This document shows, in pieces, positions 16,426 to 27,062 of a stretch of 64,000 nt of DNA. The translations under genes were made by a program, and so were the position numbers. The number at the start of each line of letters is the position of its first letter. The first letter of the stretch is position 1. This DNA is from DALYJJ01 sp033763935 (GTDB taxonomy: Bacteria; Acidobacteriota; Terriglobia; Bryobacterales; Bryobacteraceae): NCBI GenBank assembly GCA_033763935.1, contig JANRJO010000007.1, forward strand, positions 1 through 64,000, in the 5' to 3' direction. The notes beneath the pieces are model-generated. The model saw nothing but the letters and a program-made list of their open reading frames with translations. It was not told the DNA's origin and searched no databases.

Positions 16426-17595
16426 TCAACCTTCCTTGCGCCGGTAGGGGCTGTCGAGGTACTTGCGGGACTCGCGGGCGGCTTCGGACTGGGGGGCGTA
16501 GTTGATGCAGGAGCGGTAGGCGGCCTGGGCCTCGGAGCGGCGGCCTTTGAGGTCGTAGCTCTGGCCGAGGCGGAGCCAGGCGTACACGCCGGTGTTGAGG
16601 TCGAGGTCGTTGGCTTTGGCGGTCACTTTTTGCAGGTTGTCGATGGCCGCGTCGAGGTCTTTGTACCAGAACTGCAGGTTGCCGCGGGAGAACAGGATCT
16701 TTTCGAGGGGAACGCGCTGGTAGCCGGGGGTGTTGGCGCGCTTCAGCTCTTCGATCTTCGCAAGCGCGTTGAGCGCGGCTTCCTTGTTGCCGACGTCGCC
16801 GTACATCTGCGCGAGCTCGAAGCGCAGGAGGTAGTTGCGGGGGAACCGGGACACCAGGCGCTCGACCAACGGAATGGCCTCTTTGGCGCGGCGCTCACGG
16901 CGATACACCGCGGCCAGCAGCACGGCGGCGTCGAAGTTGTTACGCGTGCCCTTATCGGCCACGAGTTGCAGCGTGCGAATGCCGGTCTCCTTATCGCCGC
17001 GGTAGCCGACGAGGAAGCCGAGGATCTTGTAGGTGAACGGCAGGCTGCCGACGACGTAGTCGTGAACGCCCTGCACCAGGCGGGCGTCGACGAAGTTCGC
17101 GTCGAGTTCGGTGACGCGGTTGTGGGCTTTGCGCGCCGTGGTTGCGTCTTTGAGGGCGTCCATCCAGGCCTTGCGCACGAGGAAGTCGTAGTTGGCTTTC
17201 AGGCCGTAGGCGACGCCGCGGGAGTACAAGGCGCCTACCTCGTTGGGGTTCTTGGCCACTCGCGCGTCGGACAGCTGGATGGCCCTGGCGACGGCCTCGT
17301 CGAAGCGCTTCTGGTCTTCGGGCGAGGGGTTCACCTTCTCGCGGCGGAGGAAGGGATTGTTACCGGTGACCAGCTCGCTTTCGAGCGCTCCGGCGCGATA
17401 CATGGCCCGGTACAGGATGGCTTGGGCGAGGTGGTTATAGCGGTCCGGGTTCTCGGCGTCGGCCTTGAGGGCGCGGTCGAACTCGGCGATTGCCTCGTCG
17501 TACTCGAGGCTGTAGAAGTGTTCGAAGGCTTTCGAGGAAGGTTGGGCGGAAGCGAGAGCGGCGGCCGCCAGGAGGGCGAAAACGAACTTACCCAT
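16426..17595 (-). CDS. Secreted tetratricopeptide-repeat protein
   Basis: A 389-residue protein with a signal peptide (MGKFVFALLAAAALASAQ). TPR-like helix pairs run through the chain: YDEAIAEFDRALKADAENPD near 35, further repeats near 110-170, 215-260 and 300-350, ending with GRRSEAQAAYRSCINYAPQS. TPR arrays mediate protein contacts, and no catalytic motif is visible. The start ATG lies inside the end of queG (8-base overlap), implying translational coupling with queG. An envelope scaffold role is inferred. Confidence 0.8.
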   Translation of the reverse strand: MGKFVFALLAAAALASAQPSSKAFEHFYSLEYDEAIAEFDRALKADAENPDRYNHLAQAILYRAMYRAGALESELVTGNNPFLRREKVNPSPEDQKRFDEAVARAIQLSDARVAKNPNEVGALYSRGVAYGLKANYDFLVRKAWMDALKDATTARKAHNRVTELDANFVDARLVQGVHDYVVGSLPFTYKILGFLVGYRGDKETGIRTLQLVADKGTRNNFDAAVLLAAVYRRERRAKEAIPLVERLVSRFPRNYLLRFELAQMYGDVGNKEAALNALAKIEELKRANTPGYQRVPLEKILFSRGNLQFWYKDLDAAIDNLQKVTAKANDLDLNTGVYAWLRLGQSYDLKGRRSEAQAAYRSCINYAPQSEAARESRKYLDSPYRRKEG

Positions 17596-18604
17596 CTACT
17601 TCTATTGTAGATGGCAGTTGGCGGAGGGCCGAGCGGGCGTGCTCTGCGACGGTCGCGTCGCCGGAGGAGGCGAGCCGCTCCAAATGCGACCGATACCGCA
17701 CGTCTCCGGCATTTCCCATGGCGATGGCGACGTTGCGCAGGAAGCCGCTGTACTTTGCTCGCCAGACGGGCGTCTCGCGGAACTTCGCGCGGAACTCCTC
17801 CGGCGTGAGGGCCGCGAGCTGTTCCAGGGGCTGGCCAGCGTTGCGGGGAGCGAAGGCAGGGTCGAGGGAGACGGCGGCGCGCCGGTTCCAGGGGCAGACG
17901 TCCTGGCAGATATCGCAACCGAAGACGAGGCCGCCGACACCTTCGCAGAGTTCCCCGGGGACGGGCCCGCGGAGTTCGATGGTGAGGTACGAGATGCAGA
18001 GGCGGGCGTCGAGTCCGCCCTCGGGCAGGAGAGCCGACGTGGGGCAGGCGTCGATGCACCGGGTGCACGTGCCGCAGCGGTCGGGCGGCGGCGCTGGGTT
18101 CGGTTCGAGAGGCAAGGAGACCAGCAGTTCGCCGAGGAAGAACCACGAGCCGGCCTGCTGGTTGATCAGGCAGGTGTTCTTGCCGATCCATCCGAGGCCG
18201 GCCAGGCGGGCGAGGGAGCGCTCGAGCAAAGGGGCGGTATCGACGCACGCCCGGTACTCGAAGTCCCCATATTCTTCGCGAAGCGAACCTGCCAGGCGCT
18301 CAAGCCCTTGGCGGAGAACGAGATGGTAGTTGTCACCCCAGGCGTAGCGGGAGATGGCGTCCGGGGGATGAGGGGTATTGTAGAGTTTTCCAACAACGAT
18401 GACGGCGCGGGCGGAGGGGAGGAGGTTTCGGGGGTCGGCGCGGAGGGCCGCCCGGTGGCCGGTGAGGTACGTCATGGCGCCTGCATGACCGTCGGCAACC
18501 CATTGAGAATAGGACTCGAAGTCTTCGATTGGGCCAGCCGGAGCGACGCCGCAGAGCTCGAAGCCGGCCTGCTGGGCAAGGACGCGGATCCGAGAGGCAG
18601 TCAC
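17588..18604 (-). CDS. queG: Epoxyqueuosine reductase
   Basis: A 338-residue iron-sulfur enzyme that reduces epoxyqueuosine to queuosine in tRNAs with GUN anticodons, using cobalamin. The N-terminal DUF1730 region holds MTYLTGHRAALRADPRNLLP; the catalytic-acid region is EYRACVDTAPLLER and GLGWIGKNTCLI. Two [4Fe-4S] motifs are complete: CGTCTRCIDACPT near 190 and CDICQDVCPWN near 245. The length is normal for a form lacking a long HEAT extension. The start is GTG 18604, with a TAGGAT box 6 bases upstream. The tRNA-Asp in this window (GUC anticodon) would be one of its substrates. Confidence 0.95.
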   Translation of the reverse strand: MTASRIRVLAQQAGFELCGVAPAGPIEDFESYSQWVADGHAGAMTYLTGHRAALRADPRNLLPSARAVIVVGKLYNTPHPPDAISRYAWGDNYHLVLRQGLERLAGSLREEYGDFEYRACVDTAPLLERSLARLAGLGWIGKNTCLINQQAGSWFFLGELLVSLPLEPNPAPPPDRCGTCTRCIDACPTSALLPEGGLDARLCISYLTIELRGPVPGELCEGVGGLVFGCDICQDVCPWNRRAAVSLDPAFAPRNAGQPLEQLAALTPEEFRAKFRETPVWRAKYSGFLRNVAIAMGNAGDVRYRSHLERLASSGDATVAEHARSALRQLPSTIEVDG

Positions 18605-18610
18605 CCCCCT

Positions 18611-18616
18611 ATCCTA
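18611..18616 (-). promoter_or_regulatory. TAGGAT -10-like box 6 bases before the queG start
   Basis: Read on the minus strand, TAGGAT ends 6 bases before the GTG at 18604, which would place the transcription start at the start codon. No strong -35 is seen. It has the same geometry as the padR promoter at 21040-21068. Confidence 0.35.
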
Positions 18617-18834
18617 GCCCGTTGGGAGGGTGTCCATTCACCGGGACATATCGGCCGTACAGGGAAGAAAACTCACAGTTTGATACAAATCCATGGCTCG
18701 CCTCCAAACGCATGGCTACACTCATGTTTCAGGCTGGAGGCGTGTCCCCTTCGTGTTCTGGGTCACGGGCGCCTCGCAACGCTTGAACTGGGAGATTCTC
18801 TCAAAATTCAGCCCTTTGAGGCGTTTGGAGAAAT

Positions 18835-20946
<2,112 letters not shown>

Positions 20947-20971
20947 TCTTACCTGCTCTGTTCGAGTTGGC

Positions 20972-21005
20972 AAACCGCCGGGGGCAACCCCGGCGGTTTC
21001 GTTTT
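20972..21005 (+). terminator. Rho-independent terminator after the radical SAM gene
   Basis: AAACCGCCGGGG (20972-20983) pairs perfectly with CCCCGGCGGTTT (20988-20999) around a four-base loop, followed by CGTTTT. It separates the radical SAM gene from padR. Confidence 0.9.
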
Positions 21006-21039
21006 AGCGCCCCCTGCATGTCAGTTCCGGCAGGACGCC

Positions 21040-21068
21040 TTGACATCCTACACATGGACGTGTAGGAT
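21040..21068 (+). promoter_or_regulatory. padR promoter with an overlapping palindromic operator
   Basis: TTGACA (21040-21045, perfect -35) and TAGGAT (21063-21068, -10) are 17 bases apart. Between and across them is a perfect inverted repeat, ATCCTACAC (21045-21053), six bases, GTGTAGGAT (21060-21068). It covers the spacer and the -10, so a bound dimer would block RNA polymerase. The GTG start at 21075 is 6 bases after the -10, predicting a leaderless mRNA. Autorepression by PadR is inferred from position and symmetry. Confidence 0.8.
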
Positions 21069-21074
21069 TCCTAG

Positions 21075-21419
21075 GTGTCTTCCTCCAAGCCCTCGAAACA
21101 GGACCTGCTGCAGGGAACGCTCGACCTGCTTATTCTCAAGGTGGTCTCGCTCGGCCCGATGCATGGCTACGCCATCGCCCAACGGCTGCAACAGATCTCA
21201 CAGGACGCGCTGCAGGTGCAGCAGGGCTCCCTCTACCCTGCCTTACACCGTCTGGAGAACAAGAAGCTTCTCACCGCGGAGTGGAAAGACACGGCCACCG
21301 GCCGCGAGGCGAAGTTCTACAGGCTGACCGCCGCCGGCCGCAAGCAACTGGCCGAGGAGACCGCAAGCTGGGCTCAGCTCACGGCGGCCATTTCCCTGGT
21401 CCTTGCCGCTACGGAGTGA
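21075..21419 (+). CDS. PadR-family transcriptional regulator
   Basis: A 114-residue winged-helix repressor. LLQGTLDLLILKVVSLGPMHGYAI and QGSLYPALHRLENKKLL are the canonical PadR recognition region, and FYRLTAAGRKQL is the beta-wing end. A short C-terminal helix (TASWAQLTAAISLVL) serves dimerisation, as in the small PadR class. It lies 6 bases before the start of a MacB-like permease, the standard acidobacterial pairing, and probably controls that permease in response to a small molecule. Confidence 0.93.
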   Translation: MSSSKPSKQDLLQGTLDLLILKVVSLGPMHGYAIAQRLQQISQDALQVQQGSLYPALHRLENKKLLTAEWKDTATGREAKFYRLTAAGRKQLAEETASWAQLTAAISLVLAATE

Positions 21420-21425
21420 ACCACG

Positions 21426-23984
21426 ATGCGACTCCGCTGGAAACGCCGCCGCGAAGACGACCTGGATCGGGAGCTTCGCTTCCATATTGAGCAGCAGGTG
21501 GCCGATTACATGGCTTCGGGCATGACGGAGACGGCAGCGCGCCGCCGCGCCCGCCTCGAGTTCGGCGGCCTGGAGCAGGTGAAGGAAGAGTGCCGCGACG
21601 AGCGGCGCGGAGCCTGGCTCGAACTGCTCTGGCAGGACGTGCGCATGGCGGTCCGAGGCCTGGGCCGCCATCGCGCGTTCACGCTGGCCGCCCTGGCCGT
21701 GCTCGCCCTCGCCATCGGCGCCACCACGCTGGTCTTCAGCGTCGTCGATGCCATCGTCTTCCGCCCGTTCCCCTACCACGCCCCCGAGCGGCTCGCCTTC
21801 GTCTGGAAGCAGCGCGGGCAGCAGCGCTTCCATCCCTTTGTGGCGGACTATATCGAATGGCGGAAACGCAACGCGGTATTCGATGACATGGGCGCCTACC
21901 AGTTCGCCTCCTTCGATCTCCGCGGCGGGGAGTGGCCGGAGACGGTGCGCGGGCTCCAGGCGACGCGCAGCCTGTTCACCACGCTGGGCATCGAGCCGCT
22001 CCTTGGACGGCTCTTCGACGAAGGCGAGGAGCGCGAAGGCAAAGGCCGGGTGCTCCTTCTGAGCGAGAGTTTCTGGCGCACCCGCTTCCAGTCGGACCCG
22101 GCCGTCATCGGCCGTACCCTGGCCGTGGCCTTCCACAATGCTCCCGCGGCGAACTATACGGTCATCGGCGTACTGCCCAGCGCGGCGCAGAGCGCGCACC
22201 CCTTACCGGTCCATCTCTGGGCGCCCTTTGCCCTCGATGCCGAAGCCCGCCGCCCGCAAGGCGGCGCCACGGTGATCGCCCGCCTTCGCGACAGCGTCTC
22301 CGTCGCGGCGGCGGCGGAGAACATGCGGGCTGTGGTCGCTGCTGTCGAAGCGGAGCGCGCCGGCGCCCGCCGCTCCGCGGAAGCGCAGGTGCTGCCCTTC
22401 CACGATTCGCTGGTGAGCCCAGCCCGCCCTCTGTTTCTGGCTCTTGCCGGCGCTGTTGCCTTCGTGCTCCTGCTCGGCTGCGCGAACCTTGGCAACCTGA
22501 TGCTTGCCCGCGCGGTCGCCCGCCAGCGGGAGATGACGGTGCGCGCCGCTCTCGGCGCCTCGCGCTGGCGCCTCACGCGGCTGCTGCTTGTGGAAAGCGT
22601 TGTCCTGGCACTGGCGGGCGGCTTGGCGGGAACGGTACTGGCCTATGCGGGGCTGCAAACGGTTCGCGCCGCCATTGCCGAAAACGTGCTTCGTGCCAAC
22701 ACCATCGCTCTCGATGGCCGCGTGCTCGCCTTCGCGCTTGTCGTGTCTTTGATAGCGGCGCTGCTGTTCGGGCTGCTGCCCGCATGGCGCAGCTCTAAGG
22801 GCTCCACCGCCTGGGCCCGGCAGTCGCGCTGGCGCTCGAGCCTGGTGGTGGCCCAGCTTGCCCTCGGCCTCACGCTGCTGGCCGGGGCGGGCCTGATGAC
22901 CAACAGCTTCGTGCGCCTGGTGCGTGTGGATCACGGCCTCAATCCTCGCGACCTCCTGGCCGTCGAAACGCACCTGCCCCGCGAGCGGTACGCAGAGGCC
23001 GCGCAGCGCCTGCTGACCATGGAGGCGGCCCTCGACCGCGTGCGCGCCCTGCCTGGAGTCCGCTTCGCCGGTATCACTGACTTCCGGCCCTACTTCGGCG
23101 CTATGGGAATCGACTTCGAGAAAGCCACCGCCCCCGGGCAGAAGATGAAGGCCGATCGCGAGACGATCGCCGGGGAATACTTCGAGGCTATGGGCACACC
23201 CCTGCTCCAGGGACGCACCTTCCGGCCTTCGGACAAGCGCGTGGTGATCGTCAACGAAACGGCCGCCCGCGAGTTCGAGCGCGATGGCCGGGCGCTTGGC
23301 GCCTATCTATGGATGGAGGGCGGCGGCGAACCGCGGACGCTGTACCAGATCGTGGGCGTGGTGGCCGACGTTCGCCGCTGGGGCCCGGCGCGAAAAGCCC
23401 GCGCCGCCATCTATGTTCCGCAACCGGAAATGACCTCCTACCTGATGCACCTCCTGCTGCGGACCGAGCCGGGCGTGGACGCGGTCACCCTTGGGCCTGC
23501 TGTACGCCGCGAGCTGGCGCGGCTGGACCCTGACCTCTCCGTCGACAAGATTGCGGCCGTCAATGTTGAACTGTGGCAGAGTCTCGCGCCGCAGCGCTTC
23601 CTGACGGCACTATTGGGTATCTTCGCCGTCCTGGCGCTGGCGCTGTGCGTGAGCGGCGTTTACGGCGTGGTGGCGTACACGGTGCGCCTGCGGCAACGGG
23701 AGTTCGGCGTGCGGATGGCCCTCGGTTCTACGGCGGGCGGGATTCAACGCCTGGTAGCAGCCGGAGCCGCGCGCGTGACACTCGCCGGACTACTGCTTGG
23801 CATGGCGGGCGCACTCGCGGCCGGCCGCGTGCTCAGCACCCTGCTATATGAGATTCAGCCGCACGATTTCGTCACACTAGCTGTGGTCACTGGCATCCTC
23901 GCCGCGGCGGTCTTCTTCGCCACCTCGGTGCCTGCCCGTGAGGCCGCCCGGCGCGACCCGGCCGAGGTGCTCCGGCACGAGTAG
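21426..23984 (+). CDS. Acidobacterial duplicated orphan permease (ADOP; MacB/FtsX-like)
   Basis: An 852-residue membrane protein. The N-terminal soluble segment (RLRWKRRREDDLDRELRFHIEQQVADYM) is typical of ADOP proteins and precedes two MacB_PCD + FtsX halves. FtsX blocks hold LLGCANLGNLMLARAVARQREMTVRAALGAS near 355 and VVAYTVRLRQREFGVRMALGST near 755, each with four transmembrane segments. The protein ends REAARRDPAEVLRHE, as in this family. No ATPase is encoded next to it, which is why these are called orphan permeases. It is coupled to padR. Confidence 0.92.
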   Translation: MRLRWKRRREDDLDRELRFHIEQQVADYMASGMTETAARRRARLEFGGLEQVKEECRDERRGAWLELLWQDVRMAVRGLGRHRAFTLAALAVLALAIGATTLVFSVVDAIVFRPFPYHAPERLAFVWKQRGQQRFHPFVADYIEWRKRNAVFDDMGAYQFASFDLRGGEWPETVRGLQATRSLFTTLGIEPLLGRLFDEGEEREGKGRVLLLSESFWRTRFQSDPAVIGRTLAVAFHNAPAANYTVIGVLPSAAQSAHPLPVHLWAPFALDAEARRPQGGATVIARLRDSVSVAAAAENMRAVVAAVEAERAGARRSAEAQVLPFHDSLVSPARPLFLALAGAVAFVLLLGCANLGNLMLARAVARQREMTVRAALGASRWRLTRLLLVESVVLALAGGLAGTVLAYAGLQTVRAAIAENVLRANTIALDGRVLAFALVVSLIAALLFGLLPAWRSSKGSTAWARQSRWRSSLVVAQLALGLTLLAGAGLMTNSFVRLVRVDHGLNPRDLLAVETHLPRERYAEAAQRLLTMEAALDRVRALPGVRFAGITDFRPYFGAMGIDFEKATAPGQKMKADRETIAGEYFEAMGTPLLQGRTFRPSDKRVVIVNETAAREFERDGRALGAYLWMEGGGEPRTLYQIVGVVADVRRWGPARKARAAIYVPQPEMTSYLMHLLLRTEPGVDAVTLGPAVRRELARLDPDLSVDKIAAVNVELWQSLAPQRFLTALLGIFAVLALALCVSGVYGVVAYTVRLRQREFGVRMALGSTAGGIQRLVAAGAARVTLAGLLLGMAGALAAGRVLSTLLYEIQPHDFVTLAVVTGILAAAVFFATSVPAREAARRDPAEVLRHE

Positions 23985-24090
23985 GTCTGTTCGCGGAACG
24001 CGGCGGGGAACGCTGTTCTGGTTCGAACTGCCGCCGATTCCTGGACGCGATACCCTGCCTCCGGGTGCCAGGAGCGGACGGCGTCTATGC

Positions 24091-24096
24091 TACGAT
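24091..24096 (+). promoter_or_regulatory. TACGAT -10-like box 7 bases before a GTG start
   Basis: TACGAT at 24091-24096 lies 7 bases before GTG 24104. No clear -35 is present. It supports the downstream GTG as a leaderless start rather than the ATG at 24095, which overlaps the box. Confidence 0.3.
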
Positions 24097-24103
24097 GCGG
24101 GGC

Positions 24104-25180
24104 GTGAATCGCCGCCGGTTTCTGCTGACCCTGGCCGCAGGAGGAGGGGCTGCGAGCGTTCGCGGCGCCGAGCCACCCTTCGCGCTGGGGCTGAACACCT
24201 ACTGTCTGCGGGCATTGCGCTGGCCCGACGCAAAGCTACTCGAGTACGCCGCCGGGCTGAAGCTGGACGCGGTGTTTCTGCAGGACTCGCTGGACCCGCA
24301 CGCAATGGACCCGGCGCATTGGAAGCGCGTGCGGGCGATGGCGAAGGAGTTGGGGCTGCCGCTTGAAACCGGCGGGGGGTCCATTCTGCCGAAGTCGCCG
24401 GAGGCGTTGAAAGAGACGGCAGGCACGCTGCGGAAACACGTGGAGCGAGCGGCGGCGCTGGGGTCGCCGCTGGTGCGGTGTGTAGTGGCTTCGCAACGGT
24501 CGGCTCTGCCGCCGGGCGGTGTGGAGCAGACGATCGACGCCGTGGTGCGGGTGCTGCGCGAGGTGCGCTCGCAGGTGGTGGATGCGGGGCTGAAGATCGC
24601 GCTCGAAGTTCACAAGGACCTGCACGCGTGGGAGTTCAAAGAACTGGTGGAAGCGGCGGGCCGAGAGTTCGTCGGTGTGCTGCTGGACACCGGCAACCCG
24701 CTCTTCGTAATGGAGCACCCGCTGACGACTATCGACACGTTGGGGCCGTACGCGCTCACCTTCCACCTGCAGGACGCGGTGGTGTACGAGCACAAGCGCG
24801 GGATGGCCGTGCAGTGTGTTCCGTTGGGCGAGGGTGTCCTGGATTTCAAGGCAATTCTTTCGCGGGTGCGGGAGCGATGTCCGAAAGTGGCGGTGTACGT
24901 CAAGCCCATCACCGGCCGGCCTCCGACGATACTAGCGATCCACGACACGGAGTTCTGGAAGATGTATCCGAAGGGCAAGGCTTCGGAGCTTGCGCAGTTC
25001 CTGGCGCTGGCGAAGGCCGGGCATCCTTACGACGGGCATATGGTGGTGGAGGACCTGCAGGGGCGGCCGTATCCGGAGCATTTTCTCGCCGCGCTTCAGT
25101 TTCAGCAGAAGGACCACATGGAGCGGGGCATCGCATTCGCGAAGAGGGTGCTGGACCTGGGTGTCCGGTGGCGCTCGTGA
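24104..25180 (+). CDS. Sugar phosphate isomerase/epimerase-like TIM-barrel protein, Tat-exported
   Basis: A 358-residue protein (361 if ATG 24095 is used). The N-terminus NRRRFLLTLAAGGGAA is a twin-arginine signal. The rest is a xylose-isomerase-like barrel: FALGLNTYCLRALRW, KIALEVHKDLHAWEFKELVEAAG, VGVLLDTGNPLFVMEHPL and TFHLQDAVVYEHKRG contain the acidic and His residues that usually bind metal. These secreted members are abundant in Acidobacteria and Planctomycetes and probably isomerise or hydrolyse sugar derivatives. The stop overlaps the following epimerase start (GTGA), so they are co-transcribed. Confidence 0.8.
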   Translation: MNRRRFLLTLAAGGGAASVRGAEPPFALGLNTYCLRALRWPDAKLLEYAAGLKLDAVFLQDSLDPHAMDPAHWKRVRAMAKELGLPLETGGGSILPKSPEALKETAGTLRKHVERAAALGSPLVRCVVASQRSALPPGGVEQTIDAVVRVLREVRSQVVDAGLKIALEVHKDLHAWEFKELVEAAGREFVGVLLDTGNPLFVMEHPLTTIDTLGPYALTFHLQDAVVYEHKRGMAVQCVPLGEGVLDFKAILSRVRERCPKVAVYVKPITGRPPTILAIHDTEFWKMYPKGKASELAQFLALAKAGHPYDGHMVVEDLQGRPYPEHFLAALQFQQKDHMERGIAFAKRVLDLGVRWRS

Positions 25181-25824
25181 CGCCACTCTGGGTGGACGTT
25201 TCCCTCTGGTCGGCGGACCTCTGCGACCTGAGGAGCGACATCGCCCGTATGTCGTCCTACGCCGATTCGTTTCACCTCGACGTTGCCGACGGCCGGTTCG
25301 CACCGTCGCTGCTCTTCTTCCCGGACCTGGTGGCGGCGATCCGCCGCGAGACGCGGCTGCCGCTGCACGTGCACCTGATGGTGGAAGAACCGCGGGCGTG
25401 GGCAGGGACGTTTATCGAGGCAGGGGCAGACGCGGTGACGGTGCACGGGGAGGCGCTGGGAGCGGAGGAGGCGATCGCCGAAATTCGGGAGGCGGGCCGG
25501 CGGCCGGGTGTGGCGCTACGCGTGGAGACGCCGGTGGAACTGGTGCTGCGCTTCGCCGACGCGGTGGACAGTGTGCTGCTGCTGGGAACGGAGATCGGCG
25601 TGAAGGGTTGCGGGCTCGCGCCGGAGGCGTGCCGCCGAATCCGGGCGCTGGCTCCGCTGCTGGCGGCGCGGCGACCGGACATTCGCGTGATCGCCGACGG
25701 CGGCATCCGCACGGAGACGGTTCCGCTGTTGCGGGCGGCGGGTGCGGACTCGGTGGTGCCCGGATCGCTGGCCTTCGGGGCATCCGACGCCGCTGGTGTC
25801 TTTCGCTGGCTGAAGTCCTTATGA
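25177..25824 (+). CDS. Ribulose-phosphate 3-epimerase family protein
   Basis: A 215-residue TIM-barrel. VDVSLWSADLCDL replaces the usual start; SFHLDVADGRF supplies the metal-binding His/Asp pair, LPLHVHLMVEEP the second His, and RVIADGGIRTETVPLLRAAGADSVVPGSLAF the phosphate-binding end. It interconverts pentose 5-phosphates in the canonical family. Several positions differ from housekeeping Rpe (for example LDVMDGHF is here LDVADGRF), so it may act on another sugar phosphate. The start GTG 25177 overlaps the upstream stop; another in-frame GTG lies at 25168. Confidence 0.8.
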   Translation: MTPLWVDVSLWSADLCDLRSDIARMSSYADSFHLDVADGRFAPSLLFFPDLVAAIRRETRLPLHVHLMVEEPRAWAGTFIEAGADAVTVHGEALGAEEAIAEIREAGRRPGVALRVETPVELVLRFADAVDSVLLLGTEIGVKGCGLAPEACRRIRALAPLLAARRPDIRVIADGGIRTETVPLLRAAGADSVVPGSLAFGASDAAGVFRWLKSL

Positions 25825-26366
25825 TGGTCGTGCTCGCGGGGCTTCCGGGGACGGGAAAATCGACGCTGGCGGAAGCAGCGGCGCGGCGGGTAGAGGGGAT
25901 CGTGATCAGCAAGGACGTGGTGAGGGCGGCGCTGTTTCCCGAGCCCTACGTCGAGTACTCGACGCTGCAGGACGACTTCGTGCTGTTCCAGATGCTGCAG
26001 GCGGCAGGCTATCTGTTCGAGCGGCATCCGGCGCTGCCGATCTTCTTTGACGGGCGGACGTTTTCGCAGAACTATCAGCTGGTGATTGCCCTGGAAGGCG
26101 CGAAGCAGCTTCACCAGCAGTGGCGGGTGATCGAGTGCGTCTGCGCGGAGGATACGGCGCGGCGGCGGCTGGAGCAGGATGCGGCGGCGGGAACGCATCC
26201 GGCGAAGAACCGGAGCTACGCGCTGTACCAGCAAGTGCGCGCGAGCTTCCAGCCGATTCCGGAGCCGAAGCTCGTGGTGGATACCGGACGACCGCTCGAT
26301 GAGTGTGTACGGGCGGTGGTGGACTACATTCGCTCGGGGGCGGTTAGCGCGGCCGAGTCGCGGTGA
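25821..26366 (+). CDS. P-loop kinase-like protein (AAA_33 / zeta-toxin-like fold)
   Basis: A 181-residue small NTP-binding protein. VVLAGLPGTGKSTLAEAAARR is a clear Walker A; ISKDVVRAALFP resembles the substrate-binding DxxR segment of sugar, gluconate and APS kinases; DTGRP appears near the end. Length and layout suit a small-molecule kinase. As it overlaps the pentose-phosphate epimerase gene (ATGATG/TGA), a sugar kinase feeding that enzyme is a plausible inference. Two adjacent ATGs (25821, 25824) could start it. Its end overlaps the convergent HEAT gene by 23 bases. Confidence 0.75.
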   Translation: MMVVLAGLPGTGKSTLAEAAARRVEGIVISKDVVRAALFPEPYVEYSTLQDDFVLFQMLQAAGYLFERHPALPIFFDGRTFSQNYQLVIALEGAKQLHQQWRVIECVCAEDTARRRLEQDAAAGTHPAKNRSYALYQQVRASFQPIPEPKLVVDTGRPLDECVRAVVDYIRSGAVSAAESR

Positions 26367-27048
26367 TTGGCGTCTCTTCGCGAATGATAGCGGCCATCGC
26401 GCCCAGGCGGGCGGGCTTCGGGACGGCGGGTGCGCTCAAGTACGTATAGAGCGCGAGCGCCTGATCGCGATTGCCATCGGCGAGGAGCCGTTCGGCACAG
26501 ATGAGGGCCGCGTCGGCGAGGGGCATCTTCAGGGGAGGCGCGGCCTTTGGTAAGGCGCCCTGCAGCACCTTCATGGCGGCGGGAGTGCCGATGCTGCCGA
26601 GTGCGGCGATCGCGGCGCGCGCCAGGTCCTGATCCGGCGCCGACATCATCTTCGTGAGAGTGGGCGCGGCCTTCTCGTCGCGGCGCTTTCCGAGCGAGTT
26701 CACGACGCCGATCAGGAGATTACCCTTGAGCTTCGGCAGGGCGGCGCGGAGGGCGTCGCCGGCGGACGGGTCGGCGATCGGCTCCAAGCCGTAGCGCGCG
26801 TAGGTGCTGAGCTTCTCATCGGCGAGCAATGCGGCGAGGGCGGGCACGGTCTCCTTGGAGCCGAGCTCGCCGGCGCGCATGCAGGCTTTGGCCTTTTGAA
26901 AGTCAGAGGAACCGGCATCGCCGAGGAGGCGCGCGAGAGCGGCGGCGTCCATCGTCGCGATGTCCTTCTCCTGGAACTCGGCGGGAGGAGTGGGCCGCGG
27001 CCGGGGTTTGGGTTTGGCGGCGGGAACGGGCTGGCTAGCTTGCTGCAT
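26344..27048 (-). CDS. HEAT-repeat protein with Lys/Pro-rich N-terminus
   Basis: A 234-residue protein. ATG 27048 is chosen because AAGGAGGAG lies 6 bases upstream. A low-complexity head (KPKPRPRPTPP) is followed by alpha-helical HEAT/PBS-lyase-type repeats: ETVPALAALLADEKLSTYARYGLEPIAD, KAAPTLTKMMSAPDQDLARAAIAALGSIG and further units. There is no signal peptide. Such repeats bind proteins or nucleic acids. It is the second gene after the Gfo/Idh oxidoreductase (14-base gap), a pairing common in Acidobacteria/Planctomycetes trehalose-utilisation-type clusters. Confidence 0.8.
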   Translation of the reverse strand: MQQASQPVPAAKPKPRPRPTPPAEFQEKDIATMDAAALARLLGDAGSSDFQKAKACMRAGELGSKETVPALAALLADEKLSTYARYGLEPIADPSAGDALRAALPKLKGNLLIGVVNSLGKRRDEKAAPTLTKMMSAPDQDLARAAIAALGSIGTPAAMKVLQGALPKAAPPLKMPLADAALICAERLLADGNRDQALALYTYLSAPAVPKPARLGAMAAIIREETPITATRPR

Positions 27049-27062
27049 GGTTGTCTCCTCCT

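Noticed and set aside
15189..18604. Second mobile island around the AAA ATPase
   Set aside because: Composition differs for one gene only; there is no integrase, tRNA or repeat at its borders.
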